Source: Pseudomonas syringae pv. cilantro (lineage in GTDB: Bacteria > Pseudomonadota > Gammaproteobacteria > Pseudomonadales > Pseudomonadaceae). From it: a stretch of 50,889 bases of DNA. The notes under the pieces are model-generated. The model was given only the letters and a program-made list of their open reading frames with translations. It made no database searches and was not told where the DNA came from. Location of the stretch: assembly GCF_001293775.1 (NCBI RefSeq), contig NZ_LGLN01000066.1, positions 17,165 through 68,053 on the forward strand. The letters are read 5' to 3'. Below are positions 9,209 through 18,496 of the stretch, piece after piece (within the stretch, counting starts at the first letter, position 1; the number at the start of each line of letters is the position of its first letter). A program made the translations under genes and the position numbers.

Positions 9209-10966
9209 ATGACGATCAAGCATCGCTACTGGCGACTTTCTCTGTACGTGCTGCTGATTCTGGCGGGTGCCGCCCTGTCGGCCAGTCTGGCGATGCGTCA
9301 GGCGCAGCGCCACGCACTGTCGGAAGATGCCGTACGCGGCAGTGGGCAACTGGCGTTGTACGCCAACACCCTGCACACCCTGATCGAACGCTACCGCGCC
9401 CTGCCCTCGGTGCTGGCACTGGACCCGGAAATTCGCGCAGCGCTAAGCCATCCGGTGACCGAAGACGTGCAACGTGCACTCAATCTCAAACTGGAAAAAA
9501 TCAACAGCGCGGCCCACTCGTCGACCCTCGAACTGCTTGATGCCAACGGGCTGGCCATCGGCGCGAGCAACTGGCGCACGCCCAACAGCTATGTCGGTCA
9601 CAACTACGGCTTTCGACCTTACTTCCTGCAAACCCGCGCCAATGGGACCGGGCGCTTCTACGCGGTCGGCGTGACCACGGGGATTCCCGGCTACTTCCTG
9701 TCCAGCGCAGTGGTGAACGATGCAGGCGTCTTCAGTGGCGCGATGGTCGTGAAACTGGAGTTTCCGAACCTTGAGCAGGAATGGGGTCAGGGTGACGACC
9801 TGCTGCTGGTCAGCGATGAAAAGGGCATCGTGTTTATCGCCAATCGACCCGACTGGCGTTATCACGAACTGCTGCCGATCTCCGTTGCTGGCCGGGCCGA
9901 TCTGCTGCGCACTCGCCAATATGACAAAAAGCCTCTGTCTCCGTTGCGCAGCCGGGTTATTGATCGCTTTGGCATCAACAGCCACTTGAGCCGTGTCGAA
10001 GGACCGGATGGCACGGCTGACTACCTATGGCAATCACTGCCGCTGCCCGACGAAAACTGGACCCTGCATCTGCTGCGCAAGCCAGCGGCCGCCAGCGAGG
10101 ACGTGCGCAATGCCGGTCTGGCCGCAGCGGGCATCTGGCTGGCACTGGTGTTTCTCGGCCTGTTTCTTTACCAGCGCTGGCGGCTGGCGCGATTGCGCGA
10201 ACGCAGTCGGGACGAACTGGAGCGCCTGGTGCAGGAGCGCACCCGCGACCTGCAAACCGCGCAGGACGGGCTGGTGCAGTCGGCCAAGCTGGCTGCACTG
10301 GGACAGATGTCGGCAGCGCTGGCCCACGAAATCAACCAACCGCTGACGGCCCAGCGCATGCAACTGGCAACCCTGCGCCTGCTGCTCGATCAGGGCCGCA
10401 TCGACGAAGCCTGCAAGGCGCTGAATGCAGTGGACCAGCAACTGACGCGCATGGCGGCCCTGACCGGCCACCTGAAAACCTTCGCGCGCAAAAGCCCGAG
10501 CGGTTTGCGCGAGCGGCTGGACCTTGCCACGGTGGTCGATCAAGCCTTGCTGCTGCTGGAACCACGCTTGCGCGAAGAAGCTGTCGACTGCGTGCTGCAC
10601 CTGTCGCGTCCGGCCTGGGTGCGCGGCGATGCGATCCGTCTGGAACAGGTGCTGATCAATCTGCTGCGCAACGCACTGGATGCCATGCGCGATTGCAGCA
10701 CACGCCGCCTGGAAGTCCGTATCGATGCGCGCGACGCGCAGTGGCTACTCAGCGTCAGTGACACCGGGACCGGCATCGCGCCGGAAAACCTCGCCAGTAT
10801 TTTCGATCCGTTCTTTACCACCAAACCGGTAGGCGATGGTCTGGGCCTCGGTCTGGCCGTATCGTACGCCATCATTCATCAACTGGGCGGGCAACTGAGC
10901 GCAGAAAGCCATGCCGACGGCGCGGTGTTCTGGTTCTGCCTGCCCAATGACGCTCTGGAGACCTGA
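9209..10966 (+). CDS. Dicarboxylate-type sensor histidine kinase (DctB/MifS family)
   Basis: Membrane sensor kinase of 585 residues. TM1 lies at about 9-28 and TM2 at about 300-320; the periplasmic region between them (residues about 30-298) is the DctB-type double Cache sensor, with SYVGHNYGFRPYFLQ and FYAVGVTTGIPGYFLS segments characteristic of C4-dicarboxylate and related sensors. After a short coiled coil come the phosphorylated His373 in ALAHEINQPL, then the ATPase domain with DTGTGI and GLGLGLAVSYAI. The response regulator follows after 6 bp, so they form one operon. It could be DctB (succinate/fumarate/malate) or MifS (alpha-ketoglutarate); no dct transporter is adjacent, whereas a C5-type transporter with a sigma-54 promoter lies 6 kb downstream. 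Confidence 0.85.
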   Translation: MTIKHRYWRLSLYVLLILAGAALSASLAMRQAQRHALSEDAVRGSGQLALYANTLHTLIERYRALPSVLALDPEIRAALSHPVTEDVQRALNLKLEKINSAAHSSTLELLDANGLAIGASNWRTPNSYVGHNYGFRPYFLQTRANGTGRFYAVGVTTGIPGYFLSSAVVNDAGVFSGAMVVKLEFPNLEQEWGQGDDLLLVSDEKGIVFIANRPDWRYHELLPISVAGRADLLRTRQYDKKPLSPLRSRVIDRFGINSHLSRVEGPDGTADYLWQSLPLPDENWTLHLLRKPAAASEDVRNAGLAAAGIWLALVFLGLFLYQRWRLARLRERSRDELERLVQERTRDLQTAQDGLVQSAKLAALGQMSAALAHEINQPLTAQRMQLATLRLLLDQGRIDEACKALNAVDQQLTRMAALTGHLKTFARKSPSGLRERLDLATVVDQALLLLEPRLREEAVDCVLHLSRPAWVRGDAIRLEQVLINLLRNALDAMRDCSTRRLEVRIDARDAQWLLSVSDTGTGIAPENLASIFDPFFTTKPVGDGLGLGLAVSYAIIHQLGGQLSAESHADGAVFWFCLPNDALET

Positions 10967-10972
10967 CCCGGC

Positions 10973-12307
10973 ATGTTGAACTCGGTCATCGTGGTAGACG
11001 ACGAAGCGCCCATCCGGCAAGCCGTCGAACAGTGGCTGAGCCTGTCGGGTTTCGAGGTGCAGGTGTTCGCCCGCGCCGAAGAGTGCCTGAACAGCCTGCC
11101 GGAACACTTTCCCGGCGTGGTACTGACCGACGTGCGCATGCCGGGCATGAGCGGTCTGGAACTGTTGAACCAGTTGCAAGAGCTGGACCGGGACTTGCCG
11201 GTCATTCTGCTGACCGGGCATGGCGACGTGCCGATGGCGGTCGAGGCCATGCGCGAGGGCGCGTATGACTTTCTGGAAAAGCCGTTCAGCCCTGAGACCC
11301 TGATCAGTAACCTGCGCCGCGCCCTGGAAAAACGCCAGCTGGTGCTGGAAAACCGGCGTCTGCATGAGCAGGCCGACGCCAGGACACGCCTCGACGCGAC
11401 CCTGCTCGGCACCTCGCCCAGCCTGCAAACCCTGCGCCGACAGGTGTTGGAGCTGTCGCAACTGCCGGTCAATGTGATCATCCGGGGCGAAACGGGCAGC
11501 GGCAAAGAACTGGTCGCCCGCTGCCTGCATGACTTCGGCCCGCGCGCAGGCAAACCTTTCGTGGCACTCAACTGCGCGGCCATCCCGGAACACCTGTTCG
11601 AAGCCGAGCTGTTCGGCCATGAAAGCGGCGCGTTTACCGGCGCGCAAGGCAAGCGCATCGGGCGTCTGGAGTACGCCGACGGCGGCACCGTGTTTCTCGA
11701 TGAAATAGAGAGCATGCCGATGGCGCAGCAGGTCAAGCTGCTGCGCGTGCTGCAGGACAAGCGCCTGGAGCGATTGGGCTCGAATCAGAGCATCGAGGTC
11801 GACCTGCGGATCATTGCGGCGACCAAGCCTGATCTGCTTGAAGAGGCACGTGCCGGGCGCTTTCGGGAAGACCTCGCGTATCGCCTGAATGTAGCCGAAC
11901 TGCGCTTGCCGCCCTTGCGCGAACGCCGGGAAGACATCCCGCAACTGTTCAGCCATTTCGCCAGAACCGCCGCCGAACGCCTGAGCCGCGAGGCACCGCC
12001 CCTCAGTGTCGCGCGCCTGAGCCAGTTGCTCAGCCATGACTGGCCCGGCAACGTTCGCGAGCTGGCCAATGCGGCCGAGCGTCAGGCACTCGGCCTGGAG
12101 CTGACGCCTTCCGAGCCTGACAGCCCGACGCATGGGCAATCACTGGCGGCCCGTCAGGAAGCGTTCGAAGCGCAATGCCTGCGCGCCTCGCTGACCCTTC
12201 ACAAAGGCGATATCAAGGCCGTGCTGGGCGAGTTGCAACTGCCGCGCCGGACTCTGAACGAAAAAATGCAGCGTCATGGCCTGACGCGGGAAATGTTTCT
12301 CAACTGA
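10973..12307 (+). CDS. Sigma-54-dependent response regulator (DctD/MifR family)
   Basis: NtrC-type transcription activator of 444 residues, partner of the preceding kinase. The receiver domain (about 4-118) has the phosphoacceptor Asp53 in VVLTDVRMPG. The AAA+ domain (about 140-370) contains Walker A GETGSGKE and the sigma-54-contacting GAFTGA loop in FGHESGAFTGAQG. A Fis-type helix-turn-helix ends the protein (HKGDIKAVLGELQLPRRTLNEKMQRHGL). It therefore activates -24/-12 promoters after phosphorylation. Whether it is DctD or MifR cannot be settled without alignment; its length and the candidate sigma-54 promoter at 18422-18437 before an alpha-ketoglutarate-type transporter lean towards MifR. 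Confidence 0.9.
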   Translation: MLNSVIVVDDEAPIRQAVEQWLSLSGFEVQVFARAEECLNSLPEHFPGVVLTDVRMPGMSGLELLNQLQELDRDLPVILLTGHGDVPMAVEAMREGAYDFLEKPFSPETLISNLRRALEKRQLVLENRRLHEQADARTRLDATLLGTSPSLQTLRRQVLELSQLPVNVIIRGETGSGKELVARCLHDFGPRAGKPFVALNCAAIPEHLFEAELFGHESGAFTGAQGKRIGRLEYADGGTVFLDEIESMPMAQQVKLLRVLQDKRLERLGSNQSIEVDLRIIAATKPDLLEEARAGRFREDLAYRLNVAELRLPPLRERREDIPQLFSHFARTAAERLSREAPPLSVARLSQLLSHDWPGNVRELANAAERQALGLELTPSEPDSPTHGQSLAARQEAFEAQCLRASLTLHKGDIKAVLGELQLPRRTLNEKMQRHGLTREMFLN

Positions 12308-12492
12308 AGGTTCCAGGCACTGCGCACGTCTTCTTCAGGGCAGAACCGAACATTTCGGTTTGCACCGGGTCTGCTTACTGATCGCGGTCGCATTCGATAG
12401 CGGTCGCTGAGTCAGACAAGGCATAATGACACCATTCCTGCTTTAACCATTCAGCTCACTTTGGCAGTCCGAAAGATGGGGCATTTTCTACC

Positions 12493-14913
12493 GTGAATAC
12501 TCCCCTCGACCTCCCACTGGGAGGCGGCGAAATGGGCCGATTTATCCGCGAGACCGACTGGTCGACGTCTGCGCTGGGGCCAAAGCATGCCTGGCCTGCT
12601 GCTTTATTGTCGTCGATGAACCTGATGCTCAGTTGCCCGGACAGCATGTACTTGCTCTGGGGGCGGGACTTCATCCTGTTTTTCAACGATGCCTATTGCC
12701 CGGTTCTGCCCGTCGAGGTGCAACAGGCGCAGGGGCAGCCTATCGCCTCTGTATGGGGCGATGCATGGGAAGCGGTTCGACCGCTGGCCGAGCAGGCGCT
12801 CGCCGGTCACAGCTGCCGGTCGGACGATATTCAGCGCACCGTCGTGCGCGGTGGCAAATCCGTACAGACCTGGTGGTCGCTGTCCTACTCACCACTTTAT
12901 GGTGACAGCGGTCTGATCGAAGGCGTTTTCAGCCGGGTTAACGAAACCACCTCTCAGGTTCTCGCCGAAGCCCGGCAAAATGAAAACGAAGCGTTTACTG
13001 ACCGGGTTCTGTCGAGCATCAATGACTGCATCAAAGTGCTGGATCTCGACTCACGTCTGACGTTCATGAGCGAAGGCGGTCAGCGGATCATGGAAGTCAG
13101 CGACTTCAACGCCATTCGCGGCTGTCCGTGGCCGGATTTCTGGCAAAACCAGGGCAATCTGGACGCCATCGCCGCAGTCGACGCCGCCCGCGCCGGTCGA
13201 AGCGCCAGCTTCATGGGCTCGGCGCAGACGCTGGGCGGCAACGTCAAATGGTGGCATGTGCAGGTCAGCCCGATTTTCGGCAAGGACGGCAAACCGGAGA
13301 AGATCCTCTGCGTCTCCAGGGACATGACCCAGCTCAGGGATGCGGAAGAAGCGTTGTTGTCGCTGAACGAAACCCTCGAACAGCGCGTTATCGAGCGCAC
13401 CCAGGACCGCGACCGCATCTGGCGGCTGTCGACCGATCTGATGCTGGTTGCGCAGTTCGACGGCATTATTTCGGCGGTCAATCCGGCCTGGACCCAGGCA
13501 TTGGGCTGGTCGGAAGAACAACTGCTCGACAGGCAATTCCTGATGCTGGTGCACCCTGATGATATCGACAGCACCCTGGCCGCGATGAGCGGGCTGGAGA
13601 ACGGTCAGAGCATCCCTCATTTCAAGAACCGTTACCGTCACAAGGACGGCTCGTACAGGACCATCGCCTGGACGGCGGTGCCGGACAAGCAGTTCATTCA
13701 CGCCGTCGGTCGTGATATTCAGGCCGAAGAAGCCGCCAACGAAGCGCTGAGGGTTTCTCAGGAAGCGCTTCATCAAGCCCAGAAACTGGAAGCCATCGGC
13801 CAGTTGACCGGTGGCGTGGCACACGATTTCAATAATCTGCTGACGGTTATCCGCTCGTGTAGCGACTTGCTGAAGTCCACCAACCTCGATGAAACGCGCC
13901 GCATGAAATACGTGGAAGCGATTTCCAGCACCGTCGACCGCGCGGCGCGCCTGACCGGCCAACTGCTGGCCTTTGCCCGCCGCCAGGCCTTGCAGCCGGA
14001 AGTCTTCGATGTCTGCAAAAGCGTGGCGCGCATCGGCGAAATGATGGATACCCTGACCGGCTCACGCATTCAGGTACACATCGATCTGCCGCCAGAGCCG
14101 TGCTTTATCTTTGCTGATGGCAGCCAGTTCGACACCGCGCTGGTCAACATGGTGGTCAACGCCCGCGATGCGATGGCGGGCTCCGGCCGTCTGACTATCA
14201 AGGTCGAATGCTCGGCCTGCTCTTCTGCCGAACTGGCCCCTTCGCTCAGCGAGGGCGACTACGTGACGGTGTCCTTGACCGATACCGGGTCGGGCATCCC
14301 CAAGGACAAACTGGGGCTGATCTTCGAGCCGTTCTATACCACCAAAAGTATTGGTCAGGGCACCGGGCTGGGCCTGTCTCAGGTGTTCGGCTTTGCCAAG
14401 CAGTCGGGTGGTGAAGTGCTGGTCGAAAGCGAACTGGGCAGCGGCAGCCGCTTCACGTTATGCCTGCCCAGCGCGCAGGACCATGAGCCGGTTCCGGAAG
14501 ACGAGAACTGCGAGCTCAATGCGCCCTCCGGCCTGTGCGTATTGATGGTCGAAGACAACCAGGACATCGGCACCTACACCCGGCCGATGCTCGAACAACT
14601 CGGTTTTCAGGTGCTCTGGGTATCGAGCGCCCGCGAAGCCCTGCAAGAGCTGTCCGGCAACCCTGAAAACTTCCACGTGGTGTTTTCGGACATTGCCATG
14701 CCGGGCATGAGCGGACTGGAGCTATACGCAGAAATCGAAGCGCGCTACCCGTGGATGCCGGTGGTGCTGACCACAGGCTACAGCACAGAATTTGCCACGA
14801 TTGCTCAAGACGAAACCCATCGCTTCGATCTGTTGCAAAAGCCCTACTCCAGGGAAGATCTGGCCGCGCTTCTGCACAAGGCCGTGTGCCGCAACGGGGA
14901 ACCGAAGCACTGA
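12493..14913 (+). CDS. Orphan hybrid sensor histidine kinase with PAS domains and receiver
   Basis: An 806-residue cytoplasmic hybrid kinase without clear membrane helices. In order: an N-terminal sensory domain beginning GGGEMGRFIRETDWSTSALG; two PAS-like domains at about 170-285 and 300-425 (the second with WSEEQLLDRQFLMLVHPDD); a HisKA region with phosphorylatable His444 in GGVAHDFNNLLTVIRS; the ATPase domain (DTGSGIPKDKLGLIFEPFYTT, GTGLGLSQVFGF); and a C-terminal receiver with Asp733 in VVFSDIAMPG. The start is GTG at 12493. No DNA-binding partner is encoded nearby, so output probably goes through a distant phosphotransfer protein or regulator. The signal is unknown. A weak hairpin follows before hscC. 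Confidence 0.85.
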   Translation: MNTPLDLPLGGGEMGRFIRETDWSTSALGPKHAWPAALLSSMNLMLSCPDSMYLLWGRDFILFFNDAYCPVLPVEVQQAQGQPIASVWGDAWEAVRPLAEQALAGHSCRSDDIQRTVVRGGKSVQTWWSLSYSPLYGDSGLIEGVFSRVNETTSQVLAEARQNENEAFTDRVLSSINDCIKVLDLDSRLTFMSEGGQRIMEVSDFNAIRGCPWPDFWQNQGNLDAIAAVDAARAGRSASFMGSAQTLGGNVKWWHVQVSPIFGKDGKPEKILCVSRDMTQLRDAEEALLSLNETLEQRVIERTQDRDRIWRLSTDLMLVAQFDGIISAVNPAWTQALGWSEEQLLDRQFLMLVHPDDIDSTLAAMSGLENGQSIPHFKNRYRHKDGSYRTIAWTAVPDKQFIHAVGRDIQAEEAANEALRVSQEALHQAQKLEAIGQLTGGVAHDFNNLLTVIRSCSDLLKSTNLDETRRMKYVEAISSTVDRAARLTGQLLAFARRQALQPEVFDVCKSVARIGEMMDTLTGSRIQVHIDLPPEPCFIFADGSQFDTALVNMVVNARDAMAGSGRLTIKVECSACSSAELAPSLSEGDYVTVSLTDTGSGIPKDKLGLIFEPFYTTKSIGQGTGLGLSQVFGFAKQSGGEVLVESELGSGSRFTLCLPSAQDHEPVPEDENCELNAPSGLCVLMVEDNQDIGTYTRPMLEQLGFQVLWVSSAREALQELSGNPENFHVVFSDIAMPGMSGLELYAEIEARYPWMPVVLTTGYSTEFATIAQDETHRFDLLQKPYSREDLAALLHKAVCRNGEPKH

Positions 14914-14925
14914 TTACTCGTTTAC

Positions 14926-14943
14926 AGGCGGCACAGACCGCCT
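14926..14943 (+). terminator. Weak hairpin between hybrid kinase gene and hscC
   Basis: AGGCGG-CACAGA-CCGCCT (14926-14943) followed by TGATTT. The 6-bp GC stem with a poor T tract is a possible partial terminator. A TAGAAT (14949-14954) just downstream could be a -10 for hscC. Confidence 0.3.
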
Positions 14944-14987
14944 TGATTTAGAATCACGCCAAATTTGAGGCAGGGAGCATTTTTGAG

Positions 14988-16682
14988 ATGATCGTCGGAA
15001 TTGACCTGGGCACCACCAACAGCCTGGTCGCGGTATGGCGCGACGGCAGCAGCCACCTGGTTACCAATGCCCTGGGTGAAACGCTCACCCCGAGCGTGGT
15101 CGGGCTGGACGATGAAGGGCATATTCTGGTCGGCAAGGCGGCACGTGAACGTCTGCAGACCCATCCGCAACAAACCACGGCGCTGTTCAAACGCTACATG
15201 GGCAGTGCCCAGGAGATTCGTCTGGGCGCCGAGACCTACCGCCCGGAAGAACTGTCGTCGCTGGTCCTAAAGAGCCTGAAAGCCGACGTCGAGCGCGCGT
15301 TCGGTGAATCGGTAACCGAAGCGGTGATCAGTGTTCCCGCATATTTCAGCGATGCTCAGCGCAAGGCAACGCGCATCGCCGGTGAGCTGGCCGGCCTGAA
15401 AGTCGAAAAACTGATCAACGAGCCCACCGCCGCAGCGCTGGCGTACGGGCTGCATCAGAAAGAAGGCGAAACCTCGTTCCTGGTGTTTGACCTGGGCGGC
15501 GGGACGTTCGATATTTCGATTCTCGAGTTGTTCGACGGTGTGATGGAAGTGCGCGCCAGTGCGGGTGACAACTTTCTCGGCGGCGAAGACTTCGATCGGT
15601 TGCTGGTCGACCACTTCCTGAACCTGCACCGCGACGAAAGTGACTTCCCGGCCAAGGAACTGGTCACCCCGTCGCTCAAGCGTGAGGCCGAGCGTGTGCG
15701 CAAAGCGCTGGGGCAGGAAGACAGCGTTGACTTCGTGCTGCGTCATGCTGATCGGGAGTGGCGCAAAACCATCACCCAGGATGAGATGACCGAACAGTTT
15801 GCACCGCTGCTGGCCAGGCTGCGTGCACCGATCGAGCGCGCCTTGCGGGACGCGAAAATACGCGTCGCCGATCTCGACGAGATCCTGCTGGTGGGCGGCA
15901 CGACGCGCATGCCTTTGATCCGCAAACTGGCGGCCGGGATGTTCGGGCGTTTTCCGGCCATCATCCTCAACCCGGATGAAGTGGTCGCGCAAGGTGCTGC
16001 GATTCAGGCCGCACTCAAGCAGCGTGATGCCGCGCTGGAAGAGGTCGTGCTGACCGACGTATGCCCTTACACATTGGGCATTGAGACCACGCAATACGTG
16101 TTCAATGGCTATCAGCCGGGACATTACCTGCCAATCATAGAGCGCAACAGCGTGGTGCCGGTCAGCCGGGTGCGCACGGTTAAAACGGTGACCGACAATC
16201 AGGAACACGTGCTGCTTAAGATCTTTCAAGGCGAAAGTCGTCTGGTCAAAGACAACATCGCCTTGGGCGAGCTGAATATTCCCGTCCCGAAGGCCAAGGC
16301 CGGCGAAGTCGAGCTGGACGTGCGCTTCACTTACGACAACAACGGTCTGCTGGAAGCCGACGTCCTGATCCAGATGACTGGCGAAAAGCACAAGCTGGTG
16401 ATCGAGAACAACCCTGGCGTCATGACCCCTGCCGAGATCGAGGAACGCCTCAAGGTGCTGGAAGCGCTCAAGGTTCATCCGCGTGAACGGCAGGTCAATA
16501 CTCACCTGACAGCCCGCCTGGAACGGCTCTATCAGGAGTATCTGGGCGAGGCTCGGGAAACCATCGGTGTCTGGGCGGCGCAGTTCCAGCGGGTTCTGGA
16601 AACCCAGGATGACCGGCAAATCAGTGAAATGCGCAAGCAGCTCGAACAGGAAGCCGACCGTTTTGAACGGGGTGAGTGGTGA
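14988..16682 (+). CDS. hscC: Hsp70-family chaperone HscC
   Basis: Specialised Hsp70 ATPase of 564 residues, shorter than DnaK (about 640) because the C-terminal lid is reduced, as in HscC. The nucleotide-binding domain starts at the very N-terminus with IVGIDLGTTNSLVAVW, then INEPTAAALAYGL (about residue 145), FDLGGGTFDISILELFDG and LVGGTTRMPLIRKL. The substrate-binding domain has TLGIETTQYVF and the beta-sandwich region up to about 480. ATG at 14988 is preceded by GGGAG. It overlaps the downstream J-like gene region, so the two are translationally coupled, matching the known hscC/J-protein association in enterobacteria. Clients are unknown. Confidence 0.92.
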   Translation: MIVGIDLGTTNSLVAVWRDGSSHLVTNALGETLTPSVVGLDDEGHILVGKAARERLQTHPQQTTALFKRYMGSAQEIRLGAETYRPEELSSLVLKSLKADVERAFGESVTEAVISVPAYFSDAQRKATRIAGELAGLKVEKLINEPTAAALAYGLHQKEGETSFLVFDLGGGTFDISILELFDGVMEVRASAGDNFLGGEDFDRLLVDHFLNLHRDESDFPAKELVTPSLKREAERVRKALGQEDSVDFVLRHADREWRKTITQDEMTEQFAPLLARLRAPIERALRDAKIRVADLDEILLVGGTTRMPLIRKLAAGMFGRFPAIILNPDEVVAQGAAIQAALKQRDAALEEVVLTDVCPYTLGIETTQYVFNGYQPGHYLPIIERNSVVPVSRVRTVKTVTDNQEHVLLKIFQGESRLVKDNIALGELNIPVPKAKAGEVELDVRFTYDNNGLLEADVLIQMTGEKHKLVIENNPGVMTPAEIEERLKVLEALKVHPRERQVNTHLTARLERLYQEYLGEARETIGVWAAQFQRVLETQDDRQISEMRKQLEQEADRFERGEW

Positions 16683-16687
16683 TTGCA

Positions 16688-18313
16688 ATGGATTGCTGGG
16701 GCGTACTGCAACTGCAAGACGACGCCGATGAACGCAGCATCAAACGGCAATACGCCAGACTGCTGAAAACCACTCGGCCGGATGATGATCCTGTCGCGTT
16801 CCAGAGGCTGCGCGATGCGTATGAGCAGGCGCTGGAGCGGGCCCGGAATCGTATCGAATACGACAGCCAAGGCGACGAAGCATGGTCGTTTGCAGGTCAG
16901 GAGTCGCCAGCTCTGGATACACCCGCACTGCGGGTACAGCCGCACGATCAGGCGCTCTCCAGCTTCGACGGCACCAATGCTCCGGTGCGCCCGGCGATAG
17001 AGCTGAACTGGTATGAGCAAGCGTCTCGAACCACGCCGGACAACCTGCATTCACAACACCAGCTCGCCAGGGATCAGGGCTGCGACGAGGTGTTCCAGCA
17101 ACACCTGGCGCGCCGCTGCCTGCTGGACCCGGAAGACAACCTGCCGCTGATAGAAGCCGCGGTAGAGCAGCTGCACTGGCTGACACCCTGGCAGAAGGTG
17201 CAGCTCAGGGCGCACCAGTCAAACCGACTGACTCAGGCACTGCTGGAAAGCTCGGTTCAGCCCATGCACGCGCTGCTCGAAAGCAACGAAGAGCGCGCCT
17301 TTCTCGATGCGTTGAAGACACTTCAGCAGCAACCCTGGCTGGCTTCTTTTGATCGGCAGGAGCAACTGGAGCAGTGGACCATGACGCTGCTGCTCAACAA
17401 CCATCACTGGTCGCCCGCCCTGTTCGAACGTCTGACCCATCTGTTCGACTGGGACAAGAAGCACGATGTGCATACCGGGCCGATGTCGCTGTGGATGAAC
17501 CTGGTCCGACGCTGTGAAGAGAAAGCCTTTATCGCCCGTCAGTATCAACTGCTCGCGGGGCCGCCAGACACGCCGGAAGCGGCCGCAGCGCACCTGATTC
17601 TGCAGCCGCCGCCGCTGAATGAAAGACTGCGCATGGCAAGGCTGGGTGATCAAGCGCTTTGGCAAGCCTGCGAAGCACTCGCGTCTGATCTGATTCATCG
17701 CTTTCCGGAGGCCATACATTGGTTTCCAGAGGTTGATGTGCAGTCGTGGCGAAAATTGCCGAAGCAGGTGTCGTTCAACACTAATCTCAGAACGTACCTG
17801 TTCAGCGCATTGGCGACGTTGACGACAGTCAATCTGAATCCTCCGACCACAAAAGATCGATGGAACGAAATACTTTCCGTTGTACTTACCGTCCCCGTTT
17901 TCACGATACTGGCTGTCGCCGTTTTCATGCGCGCCTGGCGCCCTGCTTCTGCAATGTTCAGCTCAATCGATATTCGCTACAGCAAACGCCTGCTTCCCGA
18001 CTTCCTGAGCTGGCCCGGTCATCAGGCACTGCTGCTGCGCCACGGACTGCCTCTAGCGTTGTTTGGCGCGGCGTTCATATCATTAGGACCGCTGATTGCT
18101 CTCTTGTATCTATCCATCGTAGCGCTATGGATCATTCTGTCGCCTTACCGAATGTCCCTGTTTCAGGATGCGGTTTCCCGGCGAACCGGTGGCTGGCAGG
18201 GCATCAATGCCTTCGCCGCCCGGAACACCTTCACAGGCATTATGGTCCTGATGGGCGTAATGCTCGCCTTTGTTGGGGCAGTGATTATTTTCAAGGCCGT
18301 ACACGGCAATTAG
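16688..18313 (+). CDS. Membrane-anchored J-domain-like partner of HscC (DjlB/DjlC type)
   Basis: A 541-residue protein from ATG 16688; GTG codons at 16676 and 16679, overlapping the hscC stop, are possible alternative starts. The first 55 residues (DCWGVLQLQDDADERSIKR, then RLLKTTRPDDDPVAFQRLR) form a J-like helical domain in which the canonical HPD is replaced by RPD (residues 30-32). A long helical, repeat-like middle follows (about 100-360), then three or four C-terminal membrane helices (SVVLTVPVFTILAVAVFM; LALFGAAFISLGPLIALLYL; FTGIMVLMGVMLAFVGAVII). Cytoplasmic J domain and membrane tail suggest it recruits HscC to the inner membrane. The RPD variant is, as I recall, usual in HscC-associated J proteins, so it need not mean loss of function. 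Confidence 0.8.
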   Translation: MDCWGVLQLQDDADERSIKRQYARLLKTTRPDDDPVAFQRLRDAYEQALERARNRIEYDSQGDEAWSFAGQESPALDTPALRVQPHDQALSSFDGTNAPVRPAIELNWYEQASRTTPDNLHSQHQLARDQGCDEVFQQHLARRCLLDPEDNLPLIEAAVEQLHWLTPWQKVQLRAHQSNRLTQALLESSVQPMHALLESNEERAFLDALKTLQQQPWLASFDRQEQLEQWTMTLLLNNHHWSPALFERLTHLFDWDKKHDVHTGPMSLWMNLVRRCEEKAFIARQYQLLAGPPDTPEAAAAHLILQPPPLNERLRMARLGDQALWQACEALASDLIHRFPEAIHWFPEVDVQSWRKLPKQVSFNTNLRTYLFSALATLTTVNLNPPTTKDRWNEILSVVLTVPVFTILAVAVFMRAWRPASAMFSSIDIRYSKRLLPDFLSWPGHQALLLRHGLPLALFGAAFISLGPLIALLYLSIVALWIILSPYRMSLFQDAVSRRTGGWQGINAFAARNTFTGIMVLMGVMLAFVGAVIIFKAVHGN

Positions 18314-18332
18314 CTCCTTGCGCCCCTCCATC

Positions 18333-18379
18333 AGCAAGAATCCGCCTATTCGTTCGGCACCTATAAGCGGATTCTTGCT
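18333..18379. repeat. Long inverted repeat upstream of the sigma-54 promoter
   Basis: Arms AGCAAGAATCCGCCTAT (18333-18349) and ATAAGCGGATTCTTGCT (18363-18379) pair over 17 positions with one mismatch, around a 13-nt loop. No T tract follows on either strand, so it is a poor intrinsic terminator. It lies about 45 bp upstream of the -24/-12 element and could be an activator-binding dyad or a 3'-end hairpin for the J-like gene. Confidence 0.6.
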
Positions 18380-18421
18380 CATCGAAAAATCGCAACCCCT
18401 CTGGCACGGGCTCTCAGGGTG

Positions 18422-18437
18422 TGGCACAGCTCCTGCT
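18422..18437 (+). promoter_or_regulatory. Sigma-54 (-24/-12) promoter of the MHS transporter
   Basis: TGGCACAGCTCCTGCT: the invariant GG (18423-18424) and GC (18435-18436) have the exact 10-base spacing of RpoN promoters, and the match to TGGCAC-N5-TTGCW has one departure (CTGCT). Predicted start near 18447, about 50 nt before the ATG at 18497. DctD/MifR-type activators drive such promoters. Confidence 0.72.
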
Positions 18438-18496
18438 ATGGAGCTGGTCAGGGCATCGAATGCCTCTTCCTAAAAATAATGAATTCAAGGAACACC

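Noticed and set aside
10745..12139. 464-residue open frame antisense to the DctD-like gene
   Set aside because: Mirror of a high-GC coding region; no start signal or family resemblance.
15267..16688. 473-residue open frame antisense to hscC
   Set aside because: Shadow of hscC; no domain pattern.
18400..18415. TGGCACGGGCTCTCAG considered as another -24/-12 promoter
   Set aside because: The -12 part is CTCAG, not TTGC-like; the GG-GC spacing rule is not met.
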